From Modicisalibacter muralis (GTDB lineage Bacteria > Pseudomonadota > Gammaproteobacteria > Pseudomonadales > Halomonadaceae): 64,000 nucleotides of DNA. The notes beneath the pieces are model-generated. The model had not been told where the DNA came from and searched no databases. It saw nothing but the letters and a program-made list of their open reading frames with translations. The stretch is from contig NZ_FNGI01000001.1 of NCBI RefSeq assembly GCF_900102945.1, forward strand, positions 124,001-188,000, given 5' to 3'. The position numbers and the translations under genes were made by a program. Of the stretch, positions 34,623-43,580 are shown piece by piece; positions within the stretch are counted from its first letter, which is position 1, and each line of letters starts with the position of its first letter.

Positions 34623-35644
34623 GAACGGGGTTCCTGTGGGTGTGGTGACGACAAGGCTGCACTGGCGTTGGGCGGCGATGCTCTGAAGCGCTGGCGGTAG
34701 ACGCTCGGTGAAACACCGTAATGGCGCTGGAACAATCGGCGCAATTGTTCGGCGCCACCGAGCCGCCAGTGCCTGGCGAGGCGCTCCAATGGCAATGGAG
34801 TTGGGCTTGCCAGCATCGTCTGGCGAGCCTGTTCGAGACGAAGGCGGGTCAGGTAGGCGCCGGGCGTGGTATCCAGGTAGCGGTGGAACAACCGTGAAAG
34901 ATGGCGTGGCGACACCGCCATGCGTGCCGCCATCGCCTCCAGGCAGTGATCGGCGCCGGGATTGGCATGCAGTTCGTCGAGCAAGCGACGCAGTGGGCCA
35001 ACATCGCGCTGCTGGCTGCGCAGCGCTTCACTGAATTGCGACTGACCGCCGGGACGATGCAGGAATACCACCAATTCGCGGGCGACTCGCCCAGCCAGCT
35101 CGGCGCCATGGTCGGCTTCGAGCAATGACAATGCCAGATCGATGCCGGCGGTAACTCCGGCGCTGGTGTAGCGCCCTTGACTCTCAAGATAGAGTGCATC
35201 GGAGTCGACGCTGATCGCCGGGTACGCTTCGGCCAGTCGGTGGCAGTGACGCCAATGCGTGGTGGCGCGGTGGCCATCGAGCAGGCCGGCGGCGGCCAGC
35301 AAGAAGGCCCCGGTGCATACCGAACCGATGCGCCTGACGTGGGGGGCCAATTCGCGCAGTTTGTCGATCAGGGCGGCATTGCCGCATTGCTCGGTAACGC
35401 CGCTGCCGCCTGCGACCAGCAGGGTATCGAGCGTCTCCTCCACGCCGAGCGAGTGCCAGCTACGGTCGGCGTGAAACGCCATGCCCGAATTGGTAGCAAG
35501 CGGACCCGGTGACTCGCCGAGCAGCGTCAAGCGATAAAGCGGTTTGCCAGCCAGTTCGTTGGCGCTGGCGAACACCTGCCAGGGACCGCTGACATCGAGC
35601 AGTTGGCAGCGAGGGTAGGCGAGCAGGGCGATAGAACGGGACAT
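34613..35644 (-). CDS. GlxA-type AraC-family regulator with DJ-1/PfpI domain
   Basis: 343-residue transcription factor. Residues 1 to about 185 form a DJ-1/PfpI-like glutamine-amidotransferase fold with the nucleophile-elbow Cys in IGSVCTGAFLLAAAGLLDG; the C-terminal part has two AraC helix-turn-helix motifs (CLEAMAARMAVSPRHLSRLFHR and LPLERLARHWRLGGAEQLRRLF plus YGVSPSVYR). ATG 35644 is where family similarity begins; the 19 upstream codons are not conserved-looking. It overlaps the MFS gene downstream, making that transporter the likely target. The inducer is unknown. Confidence 0.85.
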   Translation of the reverse strand: MSRSIALLAYPRCQLLDVSGPWQVFASANELAGKPLYRLTLLGESPGPLATNSGMAFHADRSWHSLGVEETLDTLLVAGGSGVTEQCGNAALIDKLRELAPHVRRIGSVCTGAFLLAAAGLLDGHRATTHWRHCHRLAEAYPAISVDSDALYLESQGRYTSAGVTAGIDLALSLLEADHGAELAGRVARELVVFLHRPGGQSQFSEALRSQQRDVGPLRRLLDELHANPGADHCLEAMAARMAVSPRHLSRLFHRYLDTTPGAYLTRLRLEQARQTMLASPTPLPLERLARHWRLGGAEQLRRLFQRHYGVSPSVYRQRFRASPPNASAALSSPHPQEPRSCP

Positions 35645-35749
35645 GACAGGTTCCGTGATCGGGAGTGCCATTAGTGTCGTGCGATTTCTGGATGTCGGCA
35701 ACGACCATTATCCCACCAAAACGGACATGCCATACGAATGCCCGAAACG

Positions 35750-35777
35750 ACGTTGCCCCGCCGGAGCGGGGCAACGT
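35750..35777 (-). terminator. Hairpin downstream of the SSS symporter
   Basis: Perfect 11-bp stem ACGTTGCCCCG / CGGGGCAACGT with a CCGGAG loop, 27 bases after the symporter stop on the minus strand. The T-run is weak (TCGTTTCG). Confidence 0.65.
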
Positions 35778-35803
35778 TCGTCAGCCATTTTGTCAATTCA
35801 GCA

Positions 35804-37399
35804 TCAGCCGGCGAAGGCCACGTAGATGGCGACGACCAGAATCAGCAGCACGATGCCCGCCGGTATCGCGCCCTTCCAAGGGGTCAGGTCGACCTGGCCG
35901 GTGTCTTCGTGAATCCAGGCGGTGGGGCGTGGGCTGAGCTTGCCGAAGAGCAGCATCATCGCGATCAGCAGCACGAATACGCCGGCCACGAAGTGGTAGT
36001 TGTTGACGACATTGAGCAGGCCGGTGAATGGCGGAACGAAGTAGACGACAGCGATGATCAGACAGCCGCCGACCAAGGCGATCTTGGCTGCGACTGCCGG
36101 TACCCGCTTGGTCAGCAGGCCGACCAGCACCACGGCAAGAATCGGGATGAAATACATCGCGTTCATCTTCTGCAGGTAACCGAACAGGCTCTCCTGACCG
36201 GCCAGCAGTGGGGCAATGGTCATTGCGGCGACAGCCATGATCCAACCGAATATCTTGCTTGAATTGACCACCTGCTGGTCGCTGGCCTGCTTGTTGATCA
36301 ATCCCTTGTAGATGCCAAGGCTGAACATCGTCGTGGTGCTGTTGAGCGCCGAGTTGAACGAGGACAGGATGGCGCCGACCATGACCGCGGCAAAGAAACC
36401 GGTGAGATAAGGCGGCAGCACGTTGAACACCAGGTGGCCGTAGGCCTGGTCGGCGCGAATGCCTTCATTGGCGTAGAGGTGGTAGGCGATAATGCCTGGC
36501 AGCACCAGGTACAGCGGCCCGAGTAGCTTGAACAGGCCGGTCAACAGCACGCCTTTCTGGCCCTCGGCGAGAGTCTTGGCGGCGAACGTGCGCTGAATGA
36601 TTTGCTGGTTGGTGGTCCAGTAGAACAGATTGATCAGGAAAACGCCGGTAAACAGGGTCGCGAAAGGCACTTGCGCTTCGGGGCCGCCGATCGAATTGAG
36701 CTTGTCGGGATTGCTCTGCTTGAGCGTCTCCCAGCCGGCAAGAACCCCTCCGCCGTCACTGACTGCCTGCAAGCCGAAGTAGACGATCACGAAGCCACCG
36801 ATCAAAAGGCCTACGCCGTTCAAGGTGTCGGAGACGGCGACGGTGCGCAGGCCGCCGAACAGCGCATACACGGCGCCGATAATACCCACGATCCATACCG
36901 TGGCCCACAACAGGAACGTGTCCGACTGAACGCCGGTCAGCCCTTGCAGATCAAGCATGCCGCTCAGGCCCACGGCACCGGAATAAAGAATGATCGGTAG
37001 CAGAATGACCGCGTAAGCGACCAGGAAAATAAAGTTACAGATCAGCTGCGTGGTGTCGTCGAAACGGATTCTCAACAACTCGGGAATCGTGGTGATACCG
37101 CTACGCAAAAAGCGCGGCAGGAAGAACAGCGCCAGTGCCACCAGGGCGACCACCGCGACTACCTCCCAGGCCATCACGCTCAGCCCTTCGGAGAAGGCAG
37201 CGCCATTCAGGCCGACCATCTGCTCGGTGGAGAGGTTGGTCATCAGCAAGGAACCGGCGATTACCGGGAAGGTCAGGCTGCGACCGGCGAGGAAGAAGCC
37301 TTTACTGGTGCTGTGATCGTCACGGTGGGTGATCCACCAGGTGATCAATGCGACCAGCCCGGTGAAAAACAAAAACGAGACAATGGTGAGGGCATGCAT
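35804..37399 (-). CDS. Sodium:solute symporter (SSS family, vSGLT-like)
   Basis: 531-residue inner-membrane Na+-coupled transporter with about 14 helices. Recognisable SSS segments are SLLMTNLSTEQMVGLNGAAF, AVYALFGGLRTVAVSDTLNG (the SSS signature region), FYWTTNQQIIQRTFAAK, typical of sugar symporters related to vSGLT, and AVMVGAILSSFNSALNSTTTMF, which carries the Ser/Thr of the sodium site. The substrate is probably a sugar or related polyol; this is inferred from subfamily features. Single gene, with a hairpin in its leader at 37431-37458 and a terminator-like stem after it. Confidence 0.87.
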   Translation of the reverse strand: MHALTIVSFLFFTGLVALITWWITHRDDHSTSKGFFLAGRSLTFPVIAGSLLMTNLSTEQMVGLNGAAFSEGLSVMAWEVVAVVALVALALFFLPRFLRSGITTIPELLRIRFDDTTQLICNFIFLVAYAVILLPIILYSGAVGLSGMLDLQGLTGVQSDTFLLWATVWIVGIIGAVYALFGGLRTVAVSDTLNGVGLLIGGFVIVYFGLQAVSDGGGVLAGWETLKQSNPDKLNSIGGPEAQVPFATLFTGVFLINLFYWTTNQQIIQRTFAAKTLAEGQKGVLLTGLFKLLGPLYLVLPGIIAYHLYANEGIRADQAYGHLVFNVLPPYLTGFFAAVMVGAILSSFNSALNSTTTMFSLGIYKGLINKQASDQQVVNSSKIFGWIMAVAAMTIAPLLAGQESLFGYLQKMNAMYFIPILAVVLVGLLTKRVPAVAAKIALVGGCLIIAVVYFVPPFTGLLNVVNNYHFVAGVFVLLIAMMLLFGKLSPRPTAWIHEDTGQVDLTPWKGAIPAGIVLLILVVAIYVAFAG

Positions 37400-37430
37400 G
37401 TTGTCGATGTCCTTTTATGGCATGGGCATA

Positions 37431-37458
37431 CACGGGCGCCAACCGGTTAGCGCCCGTG
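37431..37458 (-). promoter_or_regulatory. Hairpin in the symporter leader
   Basis: Stem CACGGGCGC / GCGCCCGTG (9 bp) encloses a loop holding the palindrome AACCGGTT. It lies 32 bases before the symporter start codon and 130 bases after the phoD stop on the same strand, with no T-run. It could be a leader structure, an operator or a weak terminator for phoD. The rest of the 190-base gap shows nothing clear. Confidence 0.35.
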
Positions 37459-37589
37459 CTTGCAGGCTCCGCTGCGACTCACGGCTGTCGAGAGTATAGA
37501 AGCCTGAATCGATTCTTCCATTAGCCATTTGTCGGACATAGGTTTTGCAATGTCGGTTTGATGGACGGACTTGCCGAACCGCCGATGAA

Positions 37590-39137
37590 TTAGCTGCGCC
37601 GAGGAGCCAGTGTCCGACTGAACAGCGCGTCGCCGGCAACGTCCTTGAGCGTCACGGTCAGTTCGCGCGATTCGCCATCGAGATCGACCTGGCCGAAGAA
37701 CTGATAGCCCCGTGACGGCGGCAGGTTGGATTGTCCGGTGGGTGGCGCTTTCTGGAATGCCACCTCGGGGCCGAAGGTGTCATCGAGTTCGCCGGGGCCG
37801 AAGGTGCCGGCATGGATCGGTCCACTGACGAACTCCCAGAACGCCGTGAAATCCTGAAAGGTGGCACGCTCGGGCGCGTAGTGATGCGCCGCGGTGTAGT
37901 GCACGTCGGCGGTCAGCCATACGACGTTGCTTACTCCGGCATCGTGTAGCCCGCCGAGCAGCCTGGCGAATTCCTGTTCGCGCCCGAGCGGCTTGCCGGG
38001 GTCGGCGTTGGCGACCGCTTCGAAGCGCTCGTCATCCTTGACTACCAGGCCGATCGGCATGTCGGCGGCGACGACCTTCCAGGTCGCCGTCGAGTCACGC
38101 AGACCGGCAAGCAGCCAACTGATCTGATCTTCACCGAGAATGGGCGCGCCCTGTGCCTGGCGGTTCGCCGAGTTGGCGCCACGGTGCGAGCGCATGTCGA
38201 GGCGGAAGATTTCAAGGTCAGGACCGTAGGGGAAACGCCGATACAGGCGTTCGGGTGAATCCGGCCATTGGCGCACCGGCATGTACTCCATGAAGGCGCG
38301 ACGGGCGCGGGCGTTGAGTAGCGAGGCGTTGGTTTCGGTGTAGCGCGGGTCGTCGACGATTTCACCCGGGTACCAGTTGTTGAGTGTCTCGTGGTCGTCC
38401 CACTGCGCCAGCATCGGTACTTCGGCATTGAAGCGCCGCAGGTTGTCATCGAGCAGGTTGTAGGCGAACTGGCCGCGATATTCGTCCAATGTTTCGGCCA
38501 CCTTGGTCTTGGCAGGGGTGACGAGATTGCGCCAGATCTCGCCGTTGTCGAGCTCGACGCGCTCCTCGAGCGGGCCATCGGCGTAGATGGTGTCGCCGGA
38601 GTGAATAAAGAAGTCCGGTTGCACCTGGCGCATGGTCTCGTAAAGACGCATGCCACCAAGATCGGGATTGATGCCCCAGCCCTGGCCCACGGTATCGCCG
38701 GACCACACGAAGCGCACATCGCGCGACTGCCGGGGTGCCAGGCGCAGATGGCCGGTCGTCGGCTCGCTGAGTGCGTCACGCTCGCCCAGCGCGGCGAAAC
38801 GCAGGCGGTAATGCAAGGTATCGACGCCATCGAGGCCGGTGATATCGAGTTTGGTGGTGAAATCGCTTGCCGGCAGGGCGGTTGGGCCCTCGAGCTTGCG
38901 GGCGTTGCGAAACTCGGCATTGTCGGCCAGCTCCAGCAGCAAGTGCGCGGGCCGGTCGCAGCGGCTCCACAGCATGGCACGGCCGGGCAGCATGTCGCCG
39001 CTCATCACGCCGTAGGGCATGGCCGGGCGACGCGACTCGGCCATCACGATGGCTGGCGCGCCGACCAGGCCGGCAGCACCGAGCAGGGAGCCGGCACGGA
39101 TACTTTGCGACAGGAAACGACGGCGGGACAGGCTCAT
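37590..39137 (-). CDS. phoD: PhoD-family alkaline phosphatase/phosphodiesterase, Tat-exported
   Basis: 515-residue periplasmic metallophosphatase that releases phosphate from mono- and diesters. A twin-arginine signal is present (SRRRFLSQS, then the hydrophobic stretch LLGAAGLVGAPAIVMA). The PhoD domain shows PYGVMSGDMLPGRAMLWSRC, VWSGDTVGQGW, FIHSGDTIYADGP, LAQWDDHETLNNW and WLTADVHYTAAHHY, which together carry the Fe/Ca ligands. ATG 39137 is preceded by AGAGGAGA; the frame open to 39188 adds 17 non-signal residues. A candidate PHO box lies about 125-140 bases upstream, fitting phosphate-starvation control by PhoB. Confidence 0.9.
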   Translation of the reverse strand: MSLSRRRFLSQSIRAGSLLGAAGLVGAPAIVMAESRRPAMPYGVMSGDMLPGRAMLWSRCDRPAHLLLELADNAEFRNARKLEGPTALPASDFTTKLDITGLDGVDTLHYRLRFAALGERDALSEPTTGHLRLAPRQSRDVRFVWSGDTVGQGWGINPDLGGMRLYETMRQVQPDFFIHSGDTIYADGPLEERVELDNGEIWRNLVTPAKTKVAETLDEYRGQFAYNLLDDNLRRFNAEVPMLAQWDDHETLNNWYPGEIVDDPRYTETNASLLNARARRAFMEYMPVRQWPDSPERLYRRFPYGPDLEIFRLDMRSHRGANSANRQAQGAPILGEDQISWLLAGLRDSTATWKVVAADMPIGLVVKDDERFEAVANADPGKPLGREQEFARLLGGLHDAGVSNVVWLTADVHYTAAHHYAPERATFQDFTAFWEFVSGPIHAGTFGPGELDDTFGPEVAFQKAPPTGQSNLPPSRGYQFFGQVDLDGESRELTVTLKDVAGDALFSRTLAPRRS

Positions 39138-39249
39138 GCCATTCTCCTCTTGCATGTCATGTTCGTGGCTCATGCCCATGGGCGGCAACTGAGCCGGATC
39201 ATTGGCGAATCAGCATGCGCGACGGACATGACAACTCGCTGACGATTGG

Positions 39250-39278
39250 ATGAGGCTTCGATGACCCGGCGATGACAG
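39250..39278 (-). promoter_or_regulatory. Candidate PHO box upstream of phoD
   Basis: Reading the minus strand, three 7-mers CTGTCAT, GGGTCAT and GCCTCAT follow each other with 4-base spacers (11-bp period), the geometry of PhoB sites (CTGTCAT-n4-CTGTCAT). The first is a perfect match and the others keep TCAT. It also overlaps a palindrome GATGACA-G-TGTCATC at 39271-39285. Position and target gene fit Pho control; binding is inferred. Confidence 0.55.
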
Positions 39279-39380
39279 TGTCATCCTAGGCAGGATTCGA
39301 GGAAAAGGCAGTGGTGGTCGCCGGGGGATCGGCTAATCTCAGGGTACCAAAGTAGTTGTGATTACCAGGCAGGAGAGACG

Positions 39381-39929
39381 ATGACCGAGACCCCCGCGCA
39401 AGCGGTAATTCACTTCTGGTTCGAGACCCTGGCGTCGCGCCAGTGGTTCGAGAAGAGCGAGGAACTGGACGATCTCATCAAACAGCGCTTTGGCTCGTTG
39501 CTCGAGCAGGCGATCGCCGGCGAGTTATGGGCCTGGCGACGCTCGCCACAGGGCCGCTTGGCTGAAATTCTGGTGCTCGACCAGTTCTCGCGCAACATTC
39601 ATCGTGGCCGGACGGGTGCTTTCGCGCAGGACCCGCAGGCGCTGGCCTTGGCCCAGGAGGCAGTAGCCTCGGGTGCCGACGGGCACTTGGCCGTGCAGCA
39701 CAAGCCATTTCTTTACATGCCGTATATGCACAGTGAATCGCTACTGGTTCACGACGAGGCGCTTAGATTGTTCGACCAGCCGGGGCTAGAGAACAACCTC
39801 GAGTTCGAGCGCCGTCATCACGCGATCATTGCCCGCTTCGGGCGCTACCCGCATCGCAATACGCTGCTCGGGCGCACCTCCAGCAGCGAAGAGCTGGCTT
39901 TTCTCAAGGAGCCCGGCTCGTCTTTCTGA
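39381..39929 (+). CDS. DUF924 family protein
   Basis: 182-residue cytoplasmic protein of the DUF924 family (TPR-like fold). Conserved segments are VIHFWFETLASRQWFEK, LAEILVLDQFSRNIHRG, HKPFLYMPYMHSESL and FERRHHAIIARFGRYPHRN. GGCAGGAGAG precedes the ATG. No biochemical function is established for the family. It is followed 55 bases later by a GlsB-like gene and may share its transcript. Confidence 0.85.
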   Translation: MTETPAQAVIHFWFETLASRQWFEKSEELDDLIKQRFGSLLEQAIAGELWAWRRSPQGRLAEILVLDQFSRNIHRGRTGAFAQDPQALALAQEAVASGADGHLAVQHKPFLYMPYMHSESLLVHDEALRLFDQPGLENNLEFERRHHAIIARFGRYPHRNTLLGRTSSSEELAFLKEPGSSF

Positions 39930-39984
39930 GTACCACTATGGCAAGCTGGGCGAGTCACTATCGACATGGCAAAGGAGTGTAACG

Positions 39985-40227
39985 ATGGGATTCATTCTAT
40001 GGCTGATCATCGGCGGCCTGGCAGGCTGGATCGCCGGCAACATCATGCGTGGCGGCGGTTTCGGCATTCTTGGGAATATCGCCGTGGGTATCGTCGGCGC
40101 ATTGATCGGCGGGTTTCTTTTCAGCCTGCTGGGACTCTCGTCGAGCGGATTCATCGGCTCGTTGGTGACGGCCACCATTGGCGCTGTGGTATTGCTTTGG
40201 GGGGTCGGCAAGCTGCGTAAATCCTGA
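39985..40227 (+). CDS. GlsB/YeaQ/YmgE family stress-associated membrane protein
   Basis: 80-residue inner-membrane protein with three hydrophobic, glycine-rich helices: ILWLIIGGLAGWIAGNIMRGGGFG, ILGNIAVGIVGALIGGFLF and GSLVTATIGAVVLLWGVGKL. This is the transglycosylase-associated-protein family, often induced in general stress. AAGGAG lies 8 bases before ATG 39985. The longer frame from 39829 overlaps the upstream gene and is not protein-like. Role unknown. Confidence 0.87.
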   Translation: MGFILWLIIGGLAGWIAGNIMRGGGFGILGNIAVGIVGALIGGFLFSLLGLSSSGFIGSLVTATIGAVVLLWGVGKLRKS

Positions 40228-40308
40228 TGGCTCGCACGGGCTGAGTCCTTCTCGACGGCAGGGCCAGCATGATGCGGCCTGATACCGGTTATCGATAAGT
40301 GCAGGTGC

Positions 40309-40346
40309 AATTCGGCCCGCTGGCATTAGCGCCAGCGGGCCGAATT
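40309..40346. terminator. Bidirectional terminator between the GlsB-like gene and gabT
   Basis: Perfect 16-bp stem AATTCGGCCCGCTGGC / GCCAGCGGGCCGAATT with an ATTAGC loop and a following TTTCT. It lies between convergent genes and can serve both. Confidence 0.82.
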
Positions 40347-40380
40347 TCTAGCGACGCATCATCTCATGCTACAGGTGCGT

Positions 40381-41679
40381 TCAGGCGCTGGCGGTGCTCT
40401 TGCTTCCGACCAGCTCCGTTAGCAGGTTCTCGATAATGCCCAAGCCTTCTTCCAGCACGTCGTCTTCGATGGTGACCGGCATCAAGAAGCGAATGGTATT
40501 CGCGTACATGCCGCAGGAGAGCAGAATCAGGCCGTTTTCGCGGGCCTTTTTGCACAAGGCGCCGGCGAGGTCGGCATTCGGCGTGTGGTTGGCCTTGTCG
40601 GAAACCAGCTCGAAAGCGGCCATGGCACCCATGTTGCGGGCGTTGTCGATGCACTCGAACTGCTGCTGCCATGTGGCGAAGCGCTTGGCCAGCTTGTCGC
40701 CCAGCGCCTGACTCTTCTCGAGGATTTTCTCTTCCTCGAATACCTCGAGCACCGCCAGTGTCGCCGCGCAGGAGACCGGGCTGCCCGTGTAGGTGCCGCC
40801 CAGCGAGTTGGCGCCGGAAGCATCCATGGTCTTGTCGGTGCCGACTACGGCCGAGATCGGCATGCCGTCCGCCATGCTCTTGGCCATGGTCATGATATCC
40901 GGCTCGACGCCGCTGTGCTCGATGGCGAACATCTTGCCGGTGCGTCCGAAGCCGCTTTGTACTTCATCGACGATCATCAGGATGCCGTGCTCATCGCAGA
41001 TCTCGCGAATGGCCTTCAGGAAGCTCGGCGATGCGGCGTAGAAGCCGCCTTCGCCGAGTACCGGCTCGAGAATGATCGCCGCGGTGTCCTTGGGGTTGGC
41101 ATCGGTTCTCAGCGCCATCTTCAGGCCACGCAGGGCTTCATCCTCGCTGACGCCGTGATAGGGCACCGGGTAGGGCGCGCGGAATACCGTGCCCGGCATG
41201 GGGCCGAAATCGGTCTGGTACGGATTGACCTTGCCGTTCATGGCCATGGTCATGAAGGTGCGGCCATGATAGCCGCCATCGAAACAGATCACGTTGGTCT
41301 TGCCGGTCGCGGCGCGGGCGACCTTGACCGCGTTTTCCAACGCCTCGGCCCCGGAGTTGGCGAGCATGACCTTGGCATGGCCGCGCACGGGGACGATCTG
41401 GCTGAGCTTCTCCGCGACTCTCACATAACCCTCGTAGGGCATCACCGTCTGACAGGTATGCATCACCTTGTCGAGCTGGGCCTTGACCGCCTCGACCACC
41501 TTGGGATGACGGTGGCCGATATTCAGCACGCCGATGCCACCGGCGAAATCGATGAAGCGCTTGCCATCGGCATCCCAGACCTCGGCGTTCTCGGCCCGGT
41601 CGGCAAACTGAGTGGCGGGGCTGGCGGCGCCATTGGCGACGTAGCGTTGCTTGAGTTCGTTGAGCTGTGCGTTGTTCAT
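40381..41679 (-). CDS. gabT: 4-aminobutyrate aminotransferase
   Basis: PLP-dependent class III aminotransferase of 432 residues that converts GABA and 2-oxoglutarate to succinate semialdehyde and glutamate. Motifs: FIDFAGGIGVLNIGHRHP, MLANSGAEALENAVKVAR, CFDGGYHGRTFM, IVDEVQSGFGRTGKMFAIE (PLP-binding Asp) and MTMAKSMADGMPISAV with the Schiff-base Lys. AAGGAGG precedes ATG 41679. It follows gabD on the same strand, separated by a 160-base MITE-like element. Action on 5-aminovalerate or beta-alanine is also possible in this family. Confidence 0.9.
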   Translation of the reverse strand: MNNAQLNELKQRYVANGAASPATQFADRAENAEVWDADGKRFIDFAGGIGVLNIGHRHPKVVEAVKAQLDKVMHTCQTVMPYEGYVRVAEKLSQIVPVRGHAKVMLANSGAEALENAVKVARAATGKTNVICFDGGYHGRTFMTMAMNGKVNPYQTDFGPMPGTVFRAPYPVPYHGVSEDEALRGLKMALRTDANPKDTAAIILEPVLGEGGFYAASPSFLKAIREICDEHGILMIVDEVQSGFGRTGKMFAIEHSGVEPDIMTMAKSMADGMPISAVVGTDKTMDASGANSLGGTYTGSPVSCAATLAVLEVFEEEKILEKSQALGDKLAKRFATWQQQFECIDNARNMGAMAAFELVSDKANHTPNADLAGALCKKARENGLILLSCGMYANTIRFLMPVTIEDDVLEEGLGIIENLLTELVGSKSTASA

Positions 41680-41715
41680 GCTAGAGCCTCCTTGGTCAGA
41701 CTGATGGGGTCCTTT

Positions 41716-41875
41716 AGGAACCACTGTATAAATGCCTGCACGGACGAATTGCTGCGTTACGCGGTACTCGAAGACTCACCTAACCATATGTTATGTCTCG
41801 TCTTCTGTGTTCCGTGCGCCTTGCCACGCAGCGGCGCCCGCTTCATTCCGTTCGTCGATTTATTCAGCGATTCCT
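41716..41875 (-). mobile_element. MITE-like element, copy 2 (160 bp)
   Basis: Second copy of the element seen at 25487-25631, in reverse orientation. Its ends are AGGAACCACTGTATAAAT (41716-41733) and, reverse-complemented, AGGAATCGCTGAATAAAT (41858-41875), an imperfect 18-base terminal inverted repeat (15 of 18). Interior blocks AAGGCGCACGGAACACAGA, CGAGACATAACA and TTCGAGTACCGCG are shared with copy 1; about 14 extra bases explain the length difference. It begins at the base after the gabD stop codon. It could affect gabD-gabT polarity. Confidence 0.75.
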
Positions 41876-43324
41876 TCAAAGACCGCCGACACACACGTAC
41901 TTTAGTTCAGTGAAATCGTCGAGACCGTGGCGCGAGCCTTCGCGACCCAACCCCGATTCCTTGACGCCCCCGAACGGCGCCAGTTCGGTGGAGAGAATGC
42001 CTTCATTGACGGCGACCATGCCGTACTCGAGACCCTCCATGACATGCCATATACGCCGGTAGTCCCGGGCGTAGAAATACGCCGCCAGGCCGAACTCGGT
42101 GGCGTTGGCCATGGCGATGGCGTCCTCGTCACGCTCGAAGCGGAACACCGGCGCCAATGGGCCGAAGGTTTCTTCCCGAGCCACATGCATAGCGTCGCTG
42201 ACATCGGCGATCAGCGTCGGCTGGAAGAACGTGCCGCCCAGCGCATGCGGCTCGCCACCGCAGATCAATCGCGCGCCCTTGTCGAGCGCATCGCGGATAT
42301 GTGACTGCACCTTGTCAACGGCACCCGCGTTGATCAGCGGCCCCTGCACCACGCCTTCTTCCAGGCCATCGCCAACCTTCAACTCGCTGACGCGCTTGGC
42401 AAGCTTGTCTATGAAAGCGTCGTACACTCCGGCCTGAACTAGCAAGCGATTCGTGCATACGCAGGTCTGGCCGGAGTTGCGGAACTTGGATGCGATCGCA
42501 CCCTCCACGGCGGCATCGAGGTCGGCATCGTCAAAAACGATGAACGGCGCGTTGCCACCCAGCTCCATGGCGGCCTTCTTGACCGTGCCGGCGCACTGCG
42601 CCAGCAGTTTCTTGCCCACCGCGGTCGAGCCGGTAAACGACACCTTGCGCACGCGCGGGTCGCTGGTCAGCACCTCGCCGATGGCCGCCGGTTGCGCGGC
42701 GGTGACCACATTGAGCACGCCGGCGGGCAGTCCGGCATCGTGTGCCAAGCGGGCCAGCGCCAGCGCGGTCAATGGCGTGGCTTCGGCGGGTTTGATCACC
42801 ACCGGGCAGCCAGCGGCCAGCGCCGGCGCGCACTTGCGGGTAATCATCGCCAGCGGGAAGTTCCACGGCGTGATGGCCGCGACCACGCCGATCGGCTCGC
42901 GGAACACCAGGATGCGCTTGTCGACGCCATGGCTGGGCAGGGTCTCGCCGGCCATGCGCTTGGCCTCTTCGGCGTAGTACTCGACGAAAGAAGCGCCATA
43001 GTTCACCTCGCCGAGCGATTCGGCCAGTGGCTTGCCCTGTTCGAGAGTCATCAACCGCGCCAAGGCGTCACGATGGGCGACGATGGCCTCGAACCAGGCG
43101 CGCAGCAGGGCGGCGCGATCCTTGGCCGCGCGTTTGCGCCAGGCAGGCCAGGCGGCCTCGGCGGCGGCGATGGCGTCGCGGGCATCGTCACCATCGAGGT
43201 CGGGGACCTCGGCGAGCGTCTCGCCGTTGGCGGGGTTGGTGACGGCGAAACGACGCTCGGCGTCGCGCCATTCGCCGCCAATATAGGCCTTGGGAATCAA
43301 CAGATCGGGCAGTCGCTGGGGCAT
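41876..43324 (-). CDS. gabD: Succinate-semialdehyde dehydrogenase (NAD(P)+)
   Basis: 482-residue aldehyde dehydrogenase, the same length as E. coli GabD, oxidising succinate semialdehyde from GabT to succinate. Visible are VAAITPWNFPLAMITRK, the cofactor motif VSFTGSTAVGK, the catalytic Glu in AAMELGGNAPFIVF and Cys in FRNSGQTCVCTNRLLVQ (with the second Cys typical of GabD), and EETFGPLAPVFRF. ATG 43324 has GGAG 8 bases upstream; the frame open to 43420 adds unrelated residues. It precedes gabT, so the pair forms a GABA degradation operon. Confidence 0.92.
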   Translation of the reverse strand: MPQRLPDLLIPKAYIGGEWRDAERRFAVTNPANGETLAEVPDLDGDDARDAIAAAEAAWPAWRKRAAKDRAALLRAWFEAIVAHRDALARLMTLEQGKPLAESLGEVNYGASFVEYYAEEAKRMAGETLPSHGVDKRILVFREPIGVVAAITPWNFPLAMITRKCAPALAAGCPVVIKPAEATPLTALALARLAHDAGLPAGVLNVVTAAQPAAIGEVLTSDPRVRKVSFTGSTAVGKKLLAQCAGTVKKAAMELGGNAPFIVFDDADLDAAVEGAIASKFRNSGQTCVCTNRLLVQAGVYDAFIDKLAKRVSELKVGDGLEEGVVQGPLINAGAVDKVQSHIRDALDKGARLICGGEPHALGGTFFQPTLIADVSDAMHVAREETFGPLAPVFRFERDEDAIAMANATEFGLAAYFYARDYRRIWHVMEGLEYGMVAVNEGILSTELAPFGGVKESGLGREGSRHGLDDFTELKYVCVGGL

Positions 43325-43580
43325 GGGTGGTCTCCGCAATAGAGCAGCATCAAGGCGATAGCATTCGACACGAGGCGAGTTTCCATCTTGAGCGGCCATC
43401 ATGTTGAACGAAGTGTGCATTATTTAAAACAAATCGCCAAGCTTTTCATTGGTACGTCTCGATAAGCGGCCGTGGAGCCGATCGTCAGCGACGATTGAGG
43501 CATCGGCGAACTCGATGCTTTCCGCTACACTGTCTCGCCCGTTTCCGTTCATGTCGGTAGCAAAGAGTCAGAGGTGTGCC

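Noticed and set aside
40585-41913. 442-codon plus-strand open frame
   Set aside because: Antisense to gabT with no recognisable domain; long antisense frames are expected in this high-GC DNA.
43449-43580. 44 upstream in-frame codons of the DUF1266 gene
   Set aside because: A -10-like TACACT lies inside this stretch, the residues look random, and the ribosome-site-like AGAGG precedes TTG 43581; ATG 43551 remains possible but has no such site.
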